Source: Bacillota bacterium
GTDB lineage: Bacteria > Bacillota > Clostridia > Christensenellales > Borkfalkiaceae
Direction of reading: 5' to 3'
DNA length: 14,902 bases
Assembly: GCA_003343995.1 (NCBI GenBank)
Contig: QAKE01000009.1
Location: forward strand, 1-14,902
In this document: positions 5,653 through 12,425 of the stretch, one piece after another
Numbering within the stretch: position 1 is the stretch's first letter
How the letters are laid out: every line of letters begins with the position of its first letter
Position numbers and translations under genes: made by a program
Notes under the pieces: model-generated
The model's database searches: none
Seen by the model: only the letters and a program-made list of their open reading frames with translations
What the model was told of the DNA's origin: nothing

Positions 5653-6462
5653 TTACACAAGCCTCCCCTTGAGGGGGAGCCAGTTTAGGACACGCCGTAT
5701 ATACGGATCCCAAAAGTCAAAGTTATGCATGCCCGGGCCTTCCTCCCACACAATGTCCGTCCCCAGCGCGAGCGCATGATCGCGAAAGCGAAGATTGCCG
5801 TCATAGAGGAAATCCTCGGTACCGCAGCATTGATACAGCCTAGGCAGATCCGCGCCCGCCCTGTGCTGGTTTTCAAGGATCACTTCAAGGTCGTGCTGTT
5901 CAGGCGCAAAATATTCTTCATTAACTCCGTAAGCATTTCTGCGCCAAGCGGCAACCTGCGCCGCAATCCCCTCCACGGCCGCTGCCTCGCGGGTCAGGCC
6001 GCCCGAAAGGCTGGCGGCCGCGGCGTAACACTCCGGCTTGAGCAGAGCGGCGCGGAACGCGCCATAGCCTCCCATCGACAACCCTGCAATAAAATTGTCC
6101 TCCCGCTTTGGGGAAAGCGGCAGTAACGAGCGCAGGATCGCCGGCAGTTCCTCGGTAAGATAGGTGAAGTAATTGCCGCCCCACGGATTATCCACGTACA
6201 GACTGTTGTAGCCGTCGGGCATGACCACTGCAACATTTTTCCCCTGGGCATACCGCTCAACGGAGGAAAAACGCTGCCAGTCAGATTCGTCGGCCGAAAT
6301 CCCATGCAGCAACCATAGGGTCTGAAATTTCTCCCCCGGCTGCGGGAAACGGTTAGCACTGTCAAAAAAGTCGTTGTTCGAGTCGGGTGTGGGCAGGCAG
6401 ACATTGACATTTACACTCCGGAACAGCGCCTTAGAAAACAATTTACACTGTAATAAAGCCAT
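5653..6462 (-). CDS. EstA-type alpha/beta-hydrolase esterase
   Basis: A 269-residue serine esterase of the putative-esterase (PF00756-like, tributyrin esterase EstA) group, without a signal peptide and so cytoplasmic. LLHG (51-54) forms the oxyanion region, GLSMGG (127-132) carries nucleophile Ser129, GTEDFLYDGN holds the acid Asp217, and GMHNFDFWD holds His246, so the triad is complete. The C-terminal NWLPL is normal for the family; the last residues KGRLV are encoded by a small G/C-rich inverted repeat that contains the gene's end. GGAGGGG lies six bases before the ATG, and the start is 12 bases after the dehydrogenase 1 stop, so co-transcription is likely. Family members hydrolyse short acyl or aryl esters, including acetylated sugars and S-formylglutathione. 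In this operon it probably deacylates the imported carbohydrate; that is inference. Confidence 0.88.
   Translation of the reverse strand: MALLQCKLFSKALFRSVNVNVCLPTPDSNNDFFDSANRFPQPGEKFQTLWLLHGISADESDWQRFSSVERYAQGKNVAVVMPDGYNSLYVDNPWGGNYFTYLTEELPAILRSLLPLSPKREDNFIAGLSMGGYGAFRAALLKPECYAAAASLSGGLTREAAAVEGIAAQVAAWRRNAYGVNEEYFAPEQHDLEVILENQHRAGADLPRLYQCCGTEDFLYDGNLRFRDHALALGTDIVWEEGPGMHNFDFWDPYIRRVLNWLPLKGRLV
5661..5681. repeat. G/C-rich inverted repeat inside the esterase 3' end
   Basis: CTCCCC (5663-5668) pairs with GGGGAG (5674-5679). It spans the final codons of the EstA gene, and no T-run follows on the minus strand. It resembles short intergenic repeats seen in gut clostridia, but one copy in the window is not enough to define a family. 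Confidence 0.3.
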
Positions 6463-6474
6463 TCTGTCCCCTCC

Positions 6475-7458
6475 TCACTGCTCCTGCGGATGTACCATAA
6501 CCTTGATCGATTCCGTCCCCATCTGCATTCTGACCGCCTCCTCCAGCCGGCTCAGGCCATAGGTGTGGGTGATCAGCTTTTTAATCTCCAGCCGGCCTGT
6601 GTTAATGAGGTTCACCGCGCGCTGATGAGTATCAGGGTTAATCATCGAACCGACGATCATCAGCTCCTTTTTATAAATGTCGAACAATGGCAGCGGCACG
6701 ATGGAGTCCGCCTCCGGTACACTGAACAGCAGGATATGGCATCCAAAGCCAGCGGCGCTGAACGCCTGGGTCACAGCAGACGGCTTGCCGACGCACTCGA
6801 TCACCACATCCACCCCCTCGCGCCCGGTCAGTTCCCTAATGCGGGCAGGGATCTCCTCGCCTGCCGGATTGATGGCGGCATCCGCTCCCATCTCCAGCCC
6901 GAGCCGGCAGCGCATCTCCACCGGCTCGCTGAGAAGGACAAAACCCGCGCCAGCCAGCCGGGCCAGTTGTACCATCAGCAGACCTATCGTGCCGCCGCCA
7001 ACCACCAGCACACTTTGCCCGGATTTGATATCCGCCCGGTCGATCCCATGGATGGCACAAGCCAGCGGCTCCGCCATAGCCGCTGCATCAAAATCAATCC
7101 CATCCGCCACCCGAAAGCACTGTGTGTCCGGGCAGATGGAATACTGGGCAAAACCGCCGTTGGTATTGACGCCCAAGGCGTACAGATGTTCGCAGTTTTG
7201 CTTTTTTCCCATCCGGCAGGGCAGACATTTCCCGCAATAGATATTCGGGTCGAGCGCGACATGGTCGCCGGGTTTCACCCTCTCCACTTTGTTGCCAACA
7301 GCGGTCACAATACCTGAAAACTCATGTCCGAGCACTACCGGAGGAGTCGCATCCGCCGAACCCTTCTCCCCATGGTAGATATGTACATCGGTGCCACAGA
7401 TGCCGCAGGCCATATTTTTCACCAACACCTCGTTGGGACCGAGTGCGGGAAGATGCAT
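6475..7458 (-). CDS. Zinc-dependent medium-chain dehydrogenase, dehydrogenase 1, with displaced N-terminus
   Basis: A 327-residue MDR-type dehydrogenase as readable from ATG 7458. It has GICGTDVHIYHG with catalytic Cys21, GHE (44-46), structural zinc cysteines 75, 78, 81 and 89, AEPLACAIHG and the dinucleotide-binding GGGTIG (154-159). It should oxidise a sugar or polyol alcohol with NAD(P). The ATG at 7458 has no ribosome binding site, and the family's first strand is missing. That strand is encoded just upstream: TAAGGAGG (7534-7527), then ATG at 7517, MSIGSFF, then in the next frame LGAGSSPAFELRE leading into MHLPALGP. The two parts are separated by a T8 run (coding strand, 7503-7496) that is one base short of an open frame. 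So the gene is frameshifted, uses slippage, or contains an indel error. ATG 7517 lies 4 bases after the stop of the preceding hydrolase gene. Confidence 0.8.
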   Translation of the reverse strand: MHLPALGPNEVLVKNMACGICGTDVHIYHGEKGSADATPPVVLGHEFSGIVTAVGNKVERVKPGDHVALDPNIYCGKCLPCRMGKKQNCEHLYALGVNTNGGFAQYSICPDTQCFRVADGIDFDAAAMAEPLACAIHGIDRADIKSGQSVLVVGGGTIGLLMVQLARLAGAGFVLLSEPVEMRCRLGLEMGADAAINPAGEEIPARIRELTGREGVDVVIECVGKPSAVTQAFSAAGFGCHILLFSVPEADSIVPLPLFDIYKKELMIVGSMINPDTHQRAVNLINTGRLEIKKLITHTYGLSRLEEAVRMQMGTESIKVMVHPQEQ

Positions 7459-7534
7459 CTCGCGCAGTTCAAACGCCGGGGAACTGCCCGCCCCTAAAAA
7501 AAACTTCCGATACTCATCCCTTCAGACCTCCTTA
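7459..7534 (-). promoter_or_regulatory. Likely true start of dehydrogenase 1: ribosome binding site, ATG and T8 slippery run
   Basis: TAAGGAGG at 7534-7527 stands 9 bases before ATG 7517, the best initiation site near this gene. The frame from that ATG stops at TAG right after the T8 run. One extra T would give MSIGSFFLGAGSSPAFELRE continuing into the dehydrogenase. Family members normally carry such a first strand (an FF-LG ... FELRE pattern), so this leader is part of the gene and not random spacer. Confidence 0.7.
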
Positions 7535-8517
7535 TTCTTTTTCAGAGGCGGCATGGCGGCGATTACATCCTCCATCGCCTCAAAAGTTTTCTGCTGCGGG
7601 CGGTTCAAGAACGCATGGACCATGCCCTTATAAATCCTATACTCCACCTCGTTGCCTTGATCCTCCAGTTTCGCCGCATACATCAAGCCCTGATCCAGCA
7701 AAGGGTCGCACTCAGCTGAAAGGAACATCGCCGGAGGCAGCCCATGCAGGTCCTCCGCCAAAAGCGGGGAAACGTAGGGATGTTTCGCGTCGTCCGGGTT
7801 TTCAAGATAAGCGGGCACCAAGCTGCCTTGGCTGCTGTCCATCCTAAGGAAATAGTCTCCGCCGCCATAGCGCAGCTCCGATCTGGTACGGTAGCCTGGC
7901 GCTATGACAGTGGCCGGGAAAAAGAGGAACTGCTTATGTACGGCCGGCCCCCCCCGGTCACGCGCCATCAGGCTGACTGCCGCAGCTAGGTTCCCACCCG
8001 CAGAATCCCCACAGAGGCTCACGCTGGAGACGTCGCCGCCATACGCGGCCAGATTCTTGTGTGTCCAGACTAGGGCGTCGTAGCAGTCCTCAAGCCCTTT
8101 GGGAAACCGGTGCTCAGGCGCAAGACGGTATTCGGGCGCGATCACCAACAGCCCGCCGTAACTGGCAAAATAGCGTGGGATAAAGTCGTAAACATCGAGA
8201 CTATTCATCATCCACCCTCCGCCATGGTAAAACACCATCACCTTATGCGGCCCTTCCCCCGCCGGCAGATAGACACGCACCGGGATTGTGTGAGCCGGCT
8301 TTTGGATAAAGGTGTTCACTGTGCGCACAGTCATGATCCGCTTAAAGCAGCTGCAATTCTTCCAGAGCGCGGTCAGTCCCGCGATCGTTTCGAAATTTTG
8401 CCGGATGCGAAACTCGGTCGGATGCTCAAGGTCAAACTCCTGGGATGGGTCGATCACCGCATCCGGAGCAGCCTCGCCATATTCTGGTTCAAGATATTTT
8501 CGGTACAGTCCAATCAT
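7522..8517 (-). CDS. HSL-family alpha/beta hydrolase (carboxylesterase)
   Basis: A 331-residue hydrolase of the hormone-sensitive-lipase group. HGGGW (98-102) is the family's oxyanion motif, followed by YRLAPE (130-135), the nucleophile elbow GDSAGGN (170-176) with Ser172, CDPLLDQ with Asp271 and GMVHAF with His301, so the catalytic triad is complete. No signal peptide is seen, so it acts in the cytoplasm on substrates delivered by the transporter just upstream. The N-terminal ~80 residues form the expected cap region. GGGAGG lies 8 bases before the ATG; the gene begins 14 bases after the permease stop and ends 4 bases before the likely true start of dehydrogenase 1. Relatives cleave short-chain acyl esters and often deacetylate sugars or aromatic esters. 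Why the operon carries two unrelated esterases is unknown; they may cut different acyl groups or positions. Confidence 0.9.
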   Translation of the reverse strand: MIGLYRKYLEPEYGEAAPDAVIDPSQEFDLEHPTEFRIRQNFETIAGLTALWKNCSCFKRIMTVRTVNTFIQKPAHTIPVRVYLPAGEGPHKVMVFYHGGGWMMNSLDVYDFIPRYFASYGGLLVIAPEYRLAPEHRFPKGLEDCYDALVWTHKNLAAYGGDVSSVSLCGDSAGGNLAAAVSLMARDRGGPAVHKQFLFFPATVIAPGYRTRSELRYGGGDYFLRMDSSQGSLVPAYLENPDDAKHPYVSPLLAEDLHGLPPAMFLSAECDPLLDQGLMYAAKLEDQGNEVEYRIYKGMVHAFLNRPQQKTFEAMEDVIAAMPPLKKNKEV

Positions 8518-8531
8518 TGCAAAAGCCTCCC

Positions 8532-9503
8532 TTATGCCCTTTTCACAGCGGAAAAACGGATCAGTTTAAGGTGATTATGCTGGATACTGTCGAGGATGAC
8601 TGCCAGCAGGAACACACCGCCGGTAATAATCATCTGGACATACTCGGTCACACCCGACAGCGTCAGCCCGTTGGTCAGCATTGTGATAAGCAGGATACCA
8701 CCCACTGCCTTTGTGACCTTACCCTCGCCGCCCAGAAAACTGACGCCGCCGATCACCAGCGCTGAAAGCACGTCCATGTCCAGCGTCGCGCCGGAGGTTG
8801 GATTGCCCGAGCCAACGCGCCCGGCCATCAGCAGCCCCGCTACGCCGCAAAGCGTGCCGCAGATGGTGTACGCTGCAATAAACATGCGGTCTGCATTAAT
8901 GCCCGACAACCTTGCCGCCTCGCGATTGCTGCCAATAGCGAACAGGCTGCGTCCAAAGTAGGTATATTTGAAGATAACACCCATAACGATAATGATTGCC
9001 GCCGCAAGGAGGATCGGCGCCGGAATAACGCCGACGCTGCCCTGATAAAATACCTTTATGCTTTCCGGGACGCCGGAAATCGGAAGCCCGCCGCAGGCCA
9101 GATAAGCGATGCCGCTGATAATGGTTGAAAGGGCCATCGTGCCGATCATAGGAACAATTTTAGTGCGGTTGATAATAAAGCCGGTCACAAACCCGATCAA
9201 GGTATCCACAATGAGTGTGATGGCGATTACGACAGGCCACGCAAGTCCTACTTTCACCGACAGGATCGCAATCAACACAGACGAGAGCGCCACACAGGCT
9301 CCCATCGACAGGTTCAGGCCGCCGACTACGATCAGGCTCATTTCTCCCATGCCGAGAATGCCCATAATGCAGGACTGGCGCAGGATGGTAAGGAGGTTGG
9401 TGATCTTTAAAAAGGCGGGGTTTTTGGTTGCAAACACAATCGCTAAGACAATCAGGATAATAAAAATGGTGTATTCTTTTATAATATCCATCACTTTTCT
9501 CAT
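8532..9503 (-). CDS. Ribose-type sugar ABC transporter permease
   Basis: A 323-residue integral membrane protein with about eight to ten hydrophobic helices, matching the BPD_transp_2 (RbsC-like) permeases of CUT2 sugar importers. Family marks are MGEMSLIVVGGLNLSMGA in the second or third helix, the cytoplasmic loop GSNREAARLSGI (191-202) that docks onto the ATPase, and ALVIGGVSFLGGEG (248-261) near the C-terminal helices. Such systems have a single permease that homodimerises, so one gene is enough. It starts 19 bases after the ATPase stop; a GAGGAAAGG lies about 8 bases before the ATG. Internal Met5 is an alternative start. The N-terminus (MRKVMDIIKEYTIFIILIVL) has the short cytoplasmic lead usual here. 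It forms the membrane pore for the sugar bound by the lipoprotein encoded at 11160-12149. Confidence 0.93.
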   Translation of the reverse strand: MRKVMDIIKEYTIFIILIVLAIVFATKNPAFLKITNLLTILRQSCIMGILGMGEMSLIVVGGLNLSMGACVALSSVLIAILSVKVGLAWPVVIAITLIVDTLIGFVTGFIINRTKIVPMIGTMALSTIISGIAYLACGGLPISGVPESIKVFYQGSVGVIPAPILLAAAIIIVMGVIFKYTYFGRSLFAIGSNREAARLSGINADRMFIAAYTICGTLCGVAGLLMAGRVGSGNPTSGATLDMDVLSALVIGGVSFLGGEGKVTKAVGGILLITMLTNGLTLSGVTEYVQMIITGGVFLLAVILDSIQHNHLKLIRFSAVKRA

Positions 9504-9522
9504 AATAAAGTACCTTTCCTCT

Positions 9523-11007
9523 TTACTCGCCGGACGCCAGCGTCAAAATCCGCTCCTGCGTATATTCCTCTCGCTCCAAACCGCCCATCAGCCTGCCCTC
9601 ATACAGAACAAGCATCCGGTCGGTCACGCCGATCAGTTCCTCCATATCGGATGAGATCACGATGATGCCGCAGCCCTGTGCTGCAAGCTCATGGATCAGG
9701 TTGTATATCTCCTGTTTTGCAGCTACATCGATGCCTCGGGTCGGCTCGTCGAGGATCAGCACCCGGCAGTCGTTGGCCAACCATTTGGCGAGAGCCACCT
9801 TTTGTTGATTGCCACCCGAGAGATTGCCTACCTTCTGTTCAATAGAAGGAGCCTTGATGCGAAGCGCACGGGACTGTTCCCGCGTAATCGCGCGTTCCCG
9901 CCCGCTGCTTACAAACCCAAACCGGTTAGATATCTTTTTTAAGATTGGAAGGACTGTGTTCTCCCGGATATTCATCCGCAGCAGCACACCGTGATCCTTG
10001 CGATCCTCCGGTACCATGCCGATCCCAAGAGCCACTGCGTCCTGTGGGGAGCGCACCCTCACCGGCTTTCCCTCCAGATAGATTTCACCACACTCCTTTT
10101 GCGCCGCGCCGAAGATCATCTGCGCATATTCTGTGCGCCCCGCGCCCACCAGTCCGCCCAAGCCGAGCACCTCGCCTTTATGCAGGGTCAACGATAGCGG
10201 CTGCACGCCGTTTCCGCCAAGCGATTTTGTCTCAAGCAGTATCTCATTTGTACAGGTATTGCGCTCCCCAAAATCCTTTTTCAATTCCCGCCCGACCATA
10301 TAGGCGATCAACTGCTCCTTGGTAACATTTTTAGTTTCTTCGGTGGTGATATAGCGGCCGTCCCGCATGATCGCCACCCGGTCGGAGATTTCATACAGCT
10401 CGTCAAGGCGATGGGAGATATAGATGACGGTGATGCCCTTTTCCTTCAGGCCGCGGATAATCCGAAACAGCACGCCCACCTCCCGCTCGGTCAGCGGCGC
10501 GGTCGGTTCGTCCATAATCACCAGTTTGGCGTTTTTCGCAATCGTCTTTGCGATCTCCACCAACTGCTGGTAGGCGGTCGGCAGATTTCGGATCAGCGAG
10601 GTGGCCTTAAGCCCCTCTACCTTGAATTGGTCCAAAATCTCCTGCGCCTTTTTGTTCATCAGCGGTTCATTTTGAAAAAAACCGGGAACCAGCCGATCAC
10701 CAAGATAGATGTTTTCTGCCACGCTCATGGAGGGGCAGAGGTTAAATTCCTGGTAGATTACGCCGATACCAATCTCCTTGGAGATGGAAGGGGTCAGAAA
10801 ATCGTACTCCCTGCCTTCAAAAATGATCTTCCCTTCCTCCGGCACAATGGCCCCTGCGATCGATTTTATCAGGGTGGATTTTCCCGCGCCGTTTTCGCCC
10901 ACAAGAGCGATACATTCGCCGCGGCGCACCTCGAGAGAAAAATCATCCAACGCGACCACGCCTGGATATCTTTTGGTGAGATGCCGGATCTCAAGGATGT
11001 TCTCCAT
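9523..11007 (-). CDS. Sugar ABC transporter ATPase, two fused domains (RbsA/MglA-like)
   Basis: A 494-residue peripheral ATPase with two ABC domains in one chain, as in RbsA, MglA and XylG. Domain 1 has Walker A GENGAGKST (37-45), a weak signature LPTAYQQLVEIAK (142-154) and Walker B LVIMDEPTA (162-170) followed by ISHR. Domain 2 has the typically altered Walker A GLVGAGRTE (285-293, Arg in place of Lys), a full signature LSGGNQQK (396-403) and Walker B VLILDEPTRGID (416-427). The degenerate Walker A in domain 2 is normal for the family, in which one ATP site is impaired. GGGAG precedes the ATG by about 8-10 bases. It energises uptake with the permease encoded next and the binding protein upstream. 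The 152-base gap to the binding-protein gene contains a strong hairpin that may set lower expression. Confidence 0.95.
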   Translation of the reverse strand: MENILEIRHLTKRYPGVVALDDFSLEVRRGECIALVGENGAGKSTLIKSIAGAIVPEEGKIIFEGREYDFLTPSISKEIGIGVIYQEFNLCPSMSVAENIYLGDRLVPGFFQNEPLMNKKAQEILDQFKVEGLKATSLIRNLPTAYQQLVEIAKTIAKNAKLVIMDEPTAPLTEREVGVLFRIIRGLKEKGITVIYISHRLDELYEISDRVAIMRDGRYITTEETKNVTKEQLIAYMVGRELKKDFGERNTCTNEILLETKSLGGNGVQPLSLTLHKGEVLGLGGLVGAGRTEYAQMIFGAAQKECGEIYLEGKPVRVRSPQDAVALGIGMVPEDRKDHGVLLRMNIRENTVLPILKKISNRFGFVSSGRERAITREQSRALRIKAPSIEQKVGNLSGGNQQKVALAKWLANDCRVLILDEPTRGIDVAAKQEIYNLIHELAAQGCGIIVISSDMEELIGVTDRMLVLYEGRLMGGLEREEYTQERILTLASGE

Positions 11008-11101
11008 AGCTCTCTTCTCCCTTCGTTTTATAAAAAGGCTGTTGACAAAGCCGCCCTGAAAAACAGTTCTGCGCTTTGCCGCTCAATAAGCTAATAAAGG
11101 C

Positions 11102-11136
11102 GCGGGCGCCTGTCAGTACCGTCTGACAGCGCCCGC
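11102..11136 (-). promoter_or_regulatory. Hairpin between binding-protein and ATPase genes
   Basis: GCGGGCG (11102-11108) pairs with CGCCCGC (11130-11136) and CTGTCAG (11110-11116) with CTGACAG (11123-11129), giving 14 pairs with one bulged C and a 6-base loop. On the minus strand only a weak T-tract (CCTTTATT) follows. Such a stem after a binding-protein gene commonly stabilises that part of the mRNA or acts as a leaky terminator, giving more binding protein than transporter core. This is inference from position and form. Confidence 0.65.
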
Positions 11137-11159
11137 ATGGCTCGCTATTATTGGGACGC

Positions 11160-12149
11160 TTACATCCAATCCGCTACATTTTCTTTAGTAATCAGCGTGA
11201 AGTCGCCCCAGTGATCCCCCTTCGCACTCTCATCGCCCTGCGCCAAGCCCACGGCAATATCAATAAAGTCATCGGCCAGGCTCACAAGTCCGGTGTTGAT
11301 TGTTCCCTTATAGATCCCCCCCTCGGCGATGGCCGAAAGCGCCTCGGGGTCGGAATCGCAACCAAACAGAGCCAACGTCTTTCCTTCCCCGTAGCCGGAG
11401 GCCTGGAACGCCTGATAAACCCCACAGAGACCAGAATCGTTGATCGCACAGACAAGGTTCAGATCATAACCGCACTGGGTAAAGTTTTCGCCGGCAGTCA
11501 CGCCATCGTCAGTGGTTCCTCCCTGGGCCTCGATCACCCATTCGATCTTTGCCTCACACAGCTCGTCAAGCGCATCTTTATAACCCTGCTCGCGGGTGAC
11601 AAGAAAATCTGCCATAGGATAGTTGTTGCTGGCAGCATAAACAGTGTCGCCGGCGCCGAAGTTTTCATTGACCCATGCAGCTGCATTCTCGCCGATCGCC
11701 CAGCCAAGCTCGTAATTGTCCCATCCATAGTAGGCGTCGTCGCCCTCCAGCTTGGTATCGTAGGAGAACCACGGGATACCGGCCGCTTGGCAGGACTTCA
11801 TGCTCTCAACAAAAACGTCGCCGGTCGTGTGGACAATCAGGCAGTCGACGCCCATGGCGATATAGTTGTCGCACGCCTCAAGCTGCTTGCCTTCATCCGC
11901 GTTGGCGGTGTACACAAAATTTACGCCGATCTCTTTGCAATAAGCTTTCATCGCCTCAACTTGGTCGCGAAAGATCTGGGTCGTCAGCTCGCCGGTCACA
12001 TATGCAATTGTCAGGTCGCTCAGATCCTTGGTCCCGGCCCCGTCAGCGGCCCCCTGCACAGAGGAGGAAGGGGTGGCAACACCGGAGTCACAGGCCGTTA
12101 GAGTCAACGCCGCCGCGAGGGCAAGTATGAACGCCAAGATTTTTCTCAT
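11160..12149 (-). CDS. Sugar ABC transporter substrate-binding lipoprotein
   Basis: A 329-residue extracellular solute-binding lipoprotein of the periplasmic-binding-protein class used by CUT2 sugar importers (RbsB-like). Positively charged MRK, a hydrophobic run and the lipobox LTAC (17-20) show lipid anchoring at Cys20, followed by a Ser/Gly/Ala-rich linker to about residue 40. The first lobe begins LSDLTIAYVTGEL. DNYIAMGVDCLIVHTTG and AAGIPWFSYDT give the usual pattern of clustered binding residues; CAINDSGLCGVYQAFQASG and LFGCDSDPEALSAI are the second-lobe segments. GAGGAAG lies about 7 bases before the ATG. It is the first gene of the minus-strand operon, with a strong promoter and operator just upstream. 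It sets the substrate specificity of the pathway, but the ligand cannot be named from these residues alone. Confidence 0.93.
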   Translation of the reverse strand: MRKILAFILALAAALTLTACDSGVATPSSSVQGAADGAGTKDLSDLTIAYVTGELTTQIFRDQVEAMKAYCKEIGVNFVYTANADEGKQLEACDNYIAMGVDCLIVHTTGDVFVESMKSCQAAGIPWFSYDTKLEGDDAYYGWDNYELGWAIGENAAAWVNENFGAGDTVYAASNNYPMADFLVTREQGYKDALDELCEAKIEWVIEAQGGTTDDGVTAGENFTQCGYDLNLVCAINDSGLCGVYQAFQASGYGEGKTLALFGCDSDPEALSAIAEGGIYKGTINTGLVSLADDFIDIAVGLAQGDESAKGDHWGDFTLITKENVADWM

Positions 12150-12202
12150 ATTTCTTCCTCATTTCTTTTTTAGTATCCGGTTTTTGACAATCGATCTATT
12201 GT

Positions 12203-12214
12203 TTAATCGATTAA
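12203..12214. promoter_or_regulatory. LacI-type operator O1
   Basis: TTAATCGATTAA is a perfect 12-bp palindrome with the central CG typical of LacI-family operators. It begins a few bases after the predicted transcription start of the operon, where a bound repressor would block transcription. The 7-mer AATCGAT recurs 16 bases away at 12189-12195 and may be a weaker half-site. Confidence 0.7.
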
Positions 12215-12224
12215 CCTTGGGGTC

Positions 12225-12253
12225 ATTATAGAATAGAAATTCCTATCAGTCAA
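12225..12253 (-). promoter_or_regulatory. Promoter of the sugar operon
   Basis: On the minus strand TTGACT (12253-12248) and TATAAT (12230-12225) are separated by exactly 17 bases, a near-consensus housekeeping promoter. The start of transcription would fall near 12218, about 70 bases before the ATG of the binding-protein gene. Confidence 0.8.
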
Positions 12254-12341
12254 GTAGTATAAAATTTTTCTATTTTTATAATAATTTTTCGGTATTATTT
12301 TTGTAGAAAGTGTGAAAACGCCATTTTTTCCTATATTATTC

Positions 12342-12370
12342 TTGAAAAACATCCCGTATTTTTTTATAAT
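12342..12370 (+). promoter_or_regulatory. Promoter of the LacI regulator gene
   Basis: TTGAAA (12342-12347) and TATAAT (12365-12370) are separated by 17 bases. The start of transcription would be near 12377, about 50 bases before the regulator's start codon. It diverges from the operon promoter with about 90 bases between the -35 boxes. Confidence 0.75.
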
Positions 12371-12380
12371 TGATTCATTA

Positions 12381-12393
12381 GGTTAATCGTTAA
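12381..12393. promoter_or_regulatory. LacI-type operator O2 (autoregulation)
   Basis: GGTTAATCGTTAA shares the nine bases GGTTAATCG with operator O1 read on its other strand (GGTTAATCGATTAA) but lacks one A in the centre. It sits just after the predicted start of the regulator's own transcript, which suggests autoregulation with weaker binding than O1. Confidence 0.55.
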
Positions 12394-12425
12394 AATACTA
12401 TGAATCTATTGATCGGGGTGTTTTT

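Noticed and set aside
6490..7317. A 275-residue open frame on the + strand
   Set aside because: It is antisense to dehydrogenase 1 and mirrors its codon pattern; there is no start signal.
10411..11094. A 227-residue open frame on the + strand
   Set aside because: It is antisense to the ABC ATPase, whose Walker and signature motifs are clear. No ribosome binding site or recognisable content is present.
11151..12101. A 316-residue open frame on the + strand
   Set aside because: It lies entirely antisense to the substrate-binding protein gene, which has a lipobox, ribosome binding site and family motifs. The antisense frame has none, and high GC makes such shadows common.
12310..12332. A possible catabolite-repression (cre) site around TGTGAAAACGCC
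   Set aside because: Only the left half fits the consensus; the right half does not, so it is not supported.
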